The notes below the pieces were generated by a model. That model was not told the DNA's origin, ran no database searches, and was given only the letters and a program-made list of their open reading frames with translations. A program made the position numbers and the translations under genes. From the NCBI GenBank assembly GCA_001464665.1, contig LNDP01000024.1, forward strand, positions 62,001 to 126,000: a stretch of 64,000 nt of DNA. The letters are read 5' to 3'. This DNA is from Acidobacteria bacterium Ga0074141 (lineage in GTDB: Bacteria > Acidobacteriota > Blastocatellia > Pyrinomonadales > Pyrinomonadaceae). Below, piece after piece: positions 59,402-64,000 of the stretch (positions are counted from its first letter, which is position 1; each line of letters starts with the position of its first letter).

Positions 59402-61732
59402 TCAATAAGCCTTCGTCACCTCGACGCCGGTGTAATAATGGCGGATGATGTCGTCGAATTTCACACCCATTTTTGCGAGGCCGAAGGCTCCATATTGGCA
59501 CATCCCGACGCCGTGGCCCCAGCCGCGGCCGGTGAATGTATAGCTGACGACGCGGTCGCCCGAGTATCGCTTGTCGATAACGAAGAGTTGCTCCCGCAGC
59601 CTTAGCGCAGAGCGTATCCGCCCGCCTTTTAGGGTCTTTGTGCCGTTCGAGCCGATGATCTCTATCTCGGTCGCCCGCCGCGAGTAGCCCCGCGTCTTTA
59701 CGTTCACATCATAGAGCGTCCCGATGCCGCGGACGTACCGCGAGAGCCGCTGCTGCACCGCCGAGGCCGAGAGCGACTCGCGCCAATTCGTGAATGGTGA
59801 AGCATTCTCGGCCACGGTCGGCGAGGTGGTCGGCACTATTTCGAGGTACCAAACCGCACCCGAAGCATCCGTCTGATATCGAACCTCCTCGCCGCCGACG
59901 AGTGCCGCTTCCTTCACCGGATACATATCCGCACCGAACTGCCGGAAGAGAAAAACGTCCGGCCTAACGGTCAGCGGCCTGTCGGTCCGCCCGACGCGAA
60001 GCACGAGCTTGCCGTCCACCGAGGGCCGCGTCGTCCCGCTCTGAAGCTCGGGCATCCACTTCTGCTTCACCATTATCTGCCGAATCAGCCGCAGCATCTT
60101 ACCGCGCGAGAACGGTCGGTTCGGCTGCAGAGTAAGATCCGGCCGTAGGGTAAAATAACCATCGCGCATCAGCATCGCGATCTCAGCCCGGCGGTTCAGC
60201 GCAATCTCAGCCGCATCGTCGAATGAAAGGTGATAGTTCACGTCCGAATCGCTCATCAGCGCATCCGGCACTCCTGGCGTGTATAAAAAGCTGCTCAGCA
60301 ACGCCGCAAGCTCGACCGGCCGTGCCGTGTTCGCGGTTACGTTCGGGAACGTCTTGCCGAACCGCCCGGCGAGATTGTTCATCCAGTTCGAGATCTCGCC
60401 CACGGTCGGCGCGTCCTCGAACCATTCGTCGCTCATCTGGTTCGCCGTCAGCGAGTATCCATTGACCGCCAGCATCGACATCAGCCGCACAAGTTCGAGG
60501 TTCGCCTCGTCACGGAGCTTTGCCGGAACGCGGGCCGTGCGGATCATGAACGGCTCAAAATGCCGCCGCCCTTCGAGCGAGCATTCGACGCCTCGCAGGT
60601 AAGGCTTCGCTTCATCAAAAATGTTCTCGGAGTTCTCCGTCCGCCCGCCGCAGGTCGAGGTGTAATACGCCATTATCGGCTTGCCGCCGTGCGTCGCGAT
60701 CATACCGGCCGTCTCGCGGACCGCCCGCGTGCCCATCGCCGTTTCGATCGAAACGCCTTTGTAAACCTGCGACCAAACGTCCGGCTTGACGTCAAAGCCC
60801 TGCGTCGCAAAGCCGTTGATGTTCGCCACCGCATAGGTCCGAGCGGCGACCGCTTGGGCCTTCTGGGCTTCAAGTGCGGGCAGTGAAAGCTCTGAGGGCA
60901 CTACGCCGAGCAGATACTCCTCGAGCGGCACAACGTTGACCACCGTCAGCGAGCCGCGGGCGTTGACGAAGACCTCGATCTTTCCGCGATACGCCTTGCC
61001 GTTGAGCCGCACCGGATTCGACCGCTCGTCAAACGACCCGAACGAGACCGCCTTAAGCGAGCCGTATTTCGCCTCCGCACTGGGACCGTTCACTATCACC
61101 TCGCGAAGCCCCGGGACGATGTCATCGGCACTCGCCGCCGTCGGGCCGCTCGAGCCCGTCGGGCGGATCAGGCTCCGCACCTGCGATCTCCCCGCCGTAC
61201 GCACCTGCTGCGAAAGTGCGACCGCATCCGGCGAAACGACCGTCCGCATCTCCGTCCGCATTGCTACATCGGGAAACCCGTTTTCGGCCAGCTTCACCTT
61301 AAAGGCATCGGCCTCTTCCATTGAATCAATCGGTTCGCCGATCCAGACTCGCCACGTGTTCGTCGCCGTGTCGATGCTGGCGATCGCCGGCTCGCCTGTC
61401 GCCTCGCGGACGTCGCTCGCGATCTCGCTCGCCTCGGCCGAACTCGCAATATTTTGTATCTCAAAGATGAATTGCTCGACCTCGCCGGGCCTGTAAGCCC
61501 GCGCCGAAACCGTCACGCGGTTTGTCGCCAGAAACCGCTCAGCCTCATCCGGCGAGCGGGCAACGAGTTGAGTGTCCGGCGTAGTTATCGTCACCGAAGC
61601 GACGTTGGTCATCAGCCCAACGCGGATCAGCGGCTCGCCCGGCAAGAGCGGAAAACTCAAAAAGCCCGCATTGGCGGGAAGAGCAACGAGCACGGCAATA
61701 ATTATGGTGAAAAAGAGCTTTTGAGGTCGCAC
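59402..61732 (-). CDS. SpoIID/LytB-domain exported protein
   Basis: The 776-residue protein has a signal peptide (cleavage near ANAG, residue 22) and an N-terminal region with a SPOR-like section (about residues 75-165). The SpoIID/LytB domain is marked by VPLEEYLLGVVPSEL, then AQAVAARTYA, YYTSTCGGRTE and the late GRGWGHGVGMCQYGA. SpoIID-type enzymes cleave stem-less glycan strands of peptidoglycan. The region between YYTSTCGG and GRGWGHG is enlarged by about 300 residues, perhaps an inserted module. It is convergent with the nucleotidyltransferase gene, with 14 bases between the stops. Confidence 0.87.
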   Translation of the reverse strand: MRPQKLFFTIIIAVLVALPANAGFLSFPLLPGEPLIRVGLMTNVASVTITTPDTQLVARSPDEAERFLATNRVTVSARAYRPGEVEQFIFEIQNIASSAEASEIASDVREATGEPAIASIDTATNTWRVWIGEPIDSMEEADAFKVKLAENGFPDVAMRTEMRTVVSPDAVALSQQVRTAGRSQVRSLIRPTGSSGPTAASADDIVPGLREVIVNGPSAEAKYGSLKAVSFGSFDERSNPVRLNGKAYRGKIEVFVNARGSLTVVNVVPLEEYLLGVVPSELSLPALEAQKAQAVAARTYAVANINGFATQGFDVKPDVWSQVYKGVSIETAMGTRAVRETAGMIATHGGKPIMAYYTSTCGGRTENSENIFDEAKPYLRGVECSLEGRRHFEPFMIRTARVPAKLRDEANLELVRLMSMLAVNGYSLTANQMSDEWFEDAPTVGEISNWMNNLAGRFGKTFPNVTANTARPVELAALLSSFLYTPGVPDALMSDSDVNYHLSFDDAAEIALNRRAEIAMLMRDGYFTLRPDLTLQPNRPFSRGKMLRLIRQIMVKQKWMPELQSGTTRPSVDGKLVLRVGRTDRPLTVRPDVFLFRQFGADMYPVKEAALVGGEEVRYQTDASGAVWYLEIVPTTSPTVAENASPFTNWRESLSASAVQQRLSRYVRGIGTLYDVNVKTRGYSRRATEIEIIGSNGTKTLKGGRIRSALRLREQLFVIDKRYSGDRVVSYTFTGRGWGHGVGMCQYGAFGLAKMGVKFDDIIRHYYTGVEVTKAY

Positions 61733-61816
61733 AAATTTGATAATACCAGATTATCGCCCAACGTTTTCAGTCTTATTCTTCGAAACCTAAACTCGCCGCG
61801 GAGCGAAAACCTTTGT

Positions 61817-62956
61817 ATGACCGCTACCGCAGGCAGACTCGCTGCAGAATACTTCCCGACCGACCTCGCCTCGATCCTCGACCGCGTTGAACGCATCGAC
61901 CCCGTTCGCTACGCGCAGAGCCGCAATTTTATTGATGGAGCCGTAACGCGGCTTTCGCCTTACATCTCTCGCGGTGTGATCTCGACCAAATACGTGCTCG
62001 CCCGGACGCTTGAACGCGGCTACGAGCCACGCCGCATCGAGAAGTTCATTCAGGAACTCGCTTGGCGTGAATACTATCAGCGGACGTGGCAGGTCAAGGG
62101 TGACGAGATCGACCGCGACCTCCGCTTCCGCCAACAGGGCGTTGAGAACAATGCCGTCCCGCGTGCAATCACCGAAGCCGCGACCGGCATCGATGCGGTC
62201 GACACCGCCATCAGTGAACTATACGCGACCGGCTACATGCACAACCACGCCCGCATGTACACGGCCGCCATCGCCTGCAACTTCGGCCGCAGCCATTGGC
62301 GCGAGCCCGCCCGCTGGATGTTTTACCACCTGCTCGACGGCGACTGGGCGAGCAACGCAATCAGTTGGCAATGGGTCGCCGGTGCGGCGAGCTCGAAAAA
62401 GTATTACGCGAATCAGGAGAACATCAACCGCTATTGCCACACGCGGCAGTCCGGCACTTTTCTCGATGTCAATTACGATGAGTTCGAGGAAATGCCCGTT
62501 CCCGAAGTGCTGCGGCCAACGAGCCTCACGGAGCTTGAAACGAAGCTCCCCGAGCCGACAGAACTCACTCTCGCTGCCGATCGCCCGACGCTCATCTATA
62601 ACAGCTACAACCTCGACCCCGCGTGGAAAAGCGGCATGGAAGTGAACCGCGTCCTGCTGCTTGAGCCGTCGCATTTCCGGCGTTATCCCGTCTCGCCAAA
62701 GGTCATCGAATTCATCCTCGCCCTCGCCGGCAACATTCCGGATATTCAGGTCTTCGTTGGTGAGTTTGATGAGCTGGCAGCGAAGCTCAGCGGCCCAATC
62801 ATTTATAAAGAGCACCCGCTCAACCGCCATTACCGCGGAACCGCCGAGGACCGCGACTGGATGTTCAGCGTCGCCGGTTACTTCCCTTCATTCTTTGGAT
62901 TCTGGAAAAAATGCGAACGCGAACTTGCGGGCGCCCAGCTCAGCTTGGGATTCTAA
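61817..62956 (+). CDS. Cryptochrome/photolyase-family FAD-binding protein
   Basis: The 379-residue protein starts at ATG 61817 (MTATAGRLAAEYFPTDL); the longer in-frame extension is antisense to the SpoIID gene. The first 240 residues are the photolyase FAD-binding helical domain: RLSPYISRGVISTK, ELAWREYYQRTW, YMHNHARMYTA and DGDWASNAISWQWVAG. The usual N-terminal alpha/beta photolyase domain is missing from the front. Instead, a C-terminal part (VNRVLLLEPSHFRRYPVSPK and EHPLNRHYRG) looks like an alpha/beta domain. Similar proteins occur in Bacteroidetes and others. It may repair DNA or sense light. Flavin reductase is the next gene. Confidence 0.85.
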   Translation: MTATAGRLAAEYFPTDLASILDRVERIDPVRYAQSRNFIDGAVTRLSPYISRGVISTKYVLARTLERGYEPRRIEKFIQELAWREYYQRTWQVKGDEIDRDLRFRQQGVENNAVPRAITEAATGIDAVDTAISELYATGYMHNHARMYTAAIACNFGRSHWREPARWMFYHLLDGDWASNAISWQWVAGAASSKKYYANQENINRYCHTRQSGTFLDVNYDEFEEMPVPEVLRPTSLTELETKLPEPTELTLAADRPTLIYNSYNLDPAWKSGMEVNRVLLLEPSHFRRYPVSPKVIEFILALAGNIPDIQVFVGEFDELAAKLSGPIIYKEHPLNRHYRGTAEDRDWMFSVAGYFPSFFGFWKKCERELAGAQLSLGF

Positions 62957-62960
62957 CCTT

Positions 62961-63593
62961 ATGCGTATCGACCACGAAGAACTTGCCGCCCTCGACCGGA
63001 TCTATCGGCTCAATATCATCAACTCCGTTTCCGGCATCAAGCCCGCGAACCTCGTCGCGACCCGCTCGGCCGATGGCATCTCAAACGTCGCCATTTTCAG
63101 CTCCGTCGTCCACCTCGGCAGCGACCCGGCACTGCTCGGCTTCATCGTCCGCCCCGCCGGCCAGCTCCCGCGAAACACCTACGAGAATATCCTCGCGACC
63201 GGCGAATACACCATCAACCACGTCCATCCGGCCATCATCGAACGGGCGCACTTTACCTCCGCAAAGTTCCCGAAAGACGTAAGCGAATTCGAACGCTGCG
63301 GCCTGACCGAAGAATACACCGAGGGCTTCGCCGCACCGTTTGTAAGCGAAAGCACGCTCAAGCTCGGGATGCGATTTGAAGAGGAAATACCGATCCACCG
63401 CAACAACACGACGCTTATCATCGGCTCCGTCCGCCTCGCCATAATCCCTGACAACGCCGACTCCGGCGAAGGCCACCTCGACCTCGAAGCCACCGAAGCC
63501 ATCGGCATCTCCGGCCTCAGCACCTACTACCGACTAAAAAAACTAGCCCAATTCCCCTACGCCCGCCCCAACAACGTCCCGCCGGACCTTTAG
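62961..63593 (+). CDS. Flavin reductase-like FMN-binding protein
   Basis: The 210-residue protein starts MRIDHEELAALDRIYRLNII (ATG 62961), 4 bases after the photolyase-like gene stop. It has the split-barrel FMN-binding fold: NLVATRSADGISNVAIFSSV, LLGFIVRPAGQLPRNTYENI and the FTSAKFPKDVSEFERCGL segment. Such proteins reduce flavin with NAD(P)H or bind FMN in related roles. The adjacency suggests it supplies reduced flavin or works with the photolyase-like protein. The longer frame upstream overlaps the previous gene and is not needed. Confidence 0.85.
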   Translation: MRIDHEELAALDRIYRLNIINSVSGIKPANLVATRSADGISNVAIFSSVVHLGSDPALLGFIVRPAGQLPRNTYENILATGEYTINHVHPAIIERAHFTSAKFPKDVSEFERCGLTEEYTEGFAAPFVSESTLKLGMRFEEEIPIHRNNTTLIIGSVRLAIIPDNADSGEGHLDLEATEAIGISGLSTYYRLKKLAQFPYARPNNVPPDL

Positions 63594-63647
63594 TTCCTTA
63601 TCGCGTCGGCGTTCGGCGATGGTGGCGGGTTGTGGCAAAATAGCGAA

Positions 63648-64000
63648 ATGGTAGCTTTCCCCGTCTCTGAGAATGTCGCCCGGATGCAGGCTTCCTCCAC
63701 GCTCAAGGCCGCACAGGCCGCCGCCGAACTGCGGGCGAAAGGCGTTGATGTGATCGACCTCTCGGTCGGCGAGCCCGATTTTGACACGCCGCAATTTATC
63801 AAAGACTACGCAATCGAGGCTCTCGGACTCGGCATTACGAAATATACAGCGAGCTCCGGGCTTGCGAGTTTTCGCGAGGCGATCGCGAACTTCTACAGCC
63901 GCCGCTTCGGGGCAAGCATCAATCCGGCGGATATCGCCGCCGCCTGCGGAGGAAAGCAGGCGCTCTTCAACGCCGCGGCCTGCATACTCAACCCGGGCGA
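63648..64000 (+). CDS. Class I/II aminotransferase, cut by the window edge
   Basis: Translation from ATG 63648 gives MVAFPVSENVARMQASSTLK and continues with an open frame to the window end. The DLSVGEPDFDTPQFIKDYA and GITKYTASSGLASFREAIA segments are the N-terminal arm and cofactor-site regions of aspartate aminotransferase-like fold type I enzymes, and GGKQALFNAA precedes the edge. The PLP lysine lies beyond the window. It would interconvert an amino acid and its 2-oxo acid in the cytoplasm. Substrate cannot be told. It is 54 bases after the flavin reductase gene. Confidence 0.88.
   Translation, partial: MVAFPVSENVARMQASSTLKAAQAAAELRAKGVDVIDLSVGEPDFDTPQFIKDYAIEALGLGITKYTASSGLASFREAIANFYSRRFGASINPADIAAACGGKQALFNAAACILNPG

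Overview
This 64 kb window reads as an ordinary stretch of chromosome from a GC-rich, Gram-negative-type bacterium. Coding density is high, both strands are used, and many proteins carry lipoprotein or Sec signals. The gene mix (secreted FG-GAP repeat protein, SpoIID-type protein, TesA/ABC export unit, many small Asn/Ala/Thr-rich lipoproteins, GAF/GGDEF signalling, dispersed short palindromes) most resembles Acidobacteriota, class Blastocatellia (Pyrinomonadaceae-like). That placement is an inference from style and gene content, not a computed assignment. I see no prophage, insertion sequence, CRISPR array or rRNA. There is one tRNA, tRNA-Pro(TGG).

Layout. 1-1.2 kb: two small exported proteins (+). 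1.4-9.8 kb (-): an M50-like membrane protease, then a catabolic block of dihydropyrimidinase/hydantoinase, two paralogous beta-lactamase-fold serine hydrolases, a class III aminotransferase, a semialdehyde-type aldehyde dehydrogenase and a lipoprotein. 9.9-12.8 kb (+): an acyl-CoA synthetase carrying in-frame palindromic repeats, then inositol-3-phosphate synthase. 12.7-17.5 kb (-): nitrilase, TPR protein, threonine synthase, an exported protein and TesA. 17.6-20.8 kb (+): the YbbA/YbbP-like ABC export pair, divergent from tesA as in enterobacteria. 20.8-24 kb: an unknown helical protein, rdgB, tRNA-Pro, HU and a small unknown gene behind a structured leader. 24-30.3 kb (-): a polytopic membrane protein, then a coupled signalling pair: a dead P-loop/RsbW-kinase fusion and a PocR-GAF-GAF-GGDEF cyclase. 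31.3-41.5 kb (-): folD, mazG-like, coaE, two peptide-binding lipoproteins and an oligopeptide ABC transporter, two of whose subunits carry an added N-terminal zinc ribbon.

41.7-46.1 kb (+): FG-GAP protein, Slt-type transglycosylase, CusF-Sco fusion. 46.1-49.4 kb (-): amidohydrolase, small lytic transglycosylase, a 66-residue protein and an aminotransferase. 49.6-55.1 kb: CBS protein, VOC protein (-), then a run of DsbA-like foldase, glutaminyl cyclase, guanine deaminase, a small transporter and an unknown secreted protein. 55.1-58.5 kb (-): marC, a HinP1I-like endonuclease homologue with a signal peptide, a 28-residue membrane miniprotein, miaA, hfq and tmk in tight order. 58.6-59.4 kb (+): a two-gene nucleotidyltransferase unit resembling a toxin-antitoxin pair. 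59.4-64 kb: SpoIID/LytB protein (-), photolyase-family flavoprotein, flavin reductase and the start of an aminotransferase (+).

The most unusual items are: (1) the apparently exported homologue of a type II restriction enzyme, with no methyltransferase in view, stitched into the marC-miaA-hfq operon; (2) in-frame palindromic repeat insertions in an acyl-CoA synthetase gene; (3) matching zinc ribbons on the OppC and OppF subunits; (4) the fusion of a P-loop-dead ATPase to an RsbW-like kinase, coupled to a diguanylate cyclase.
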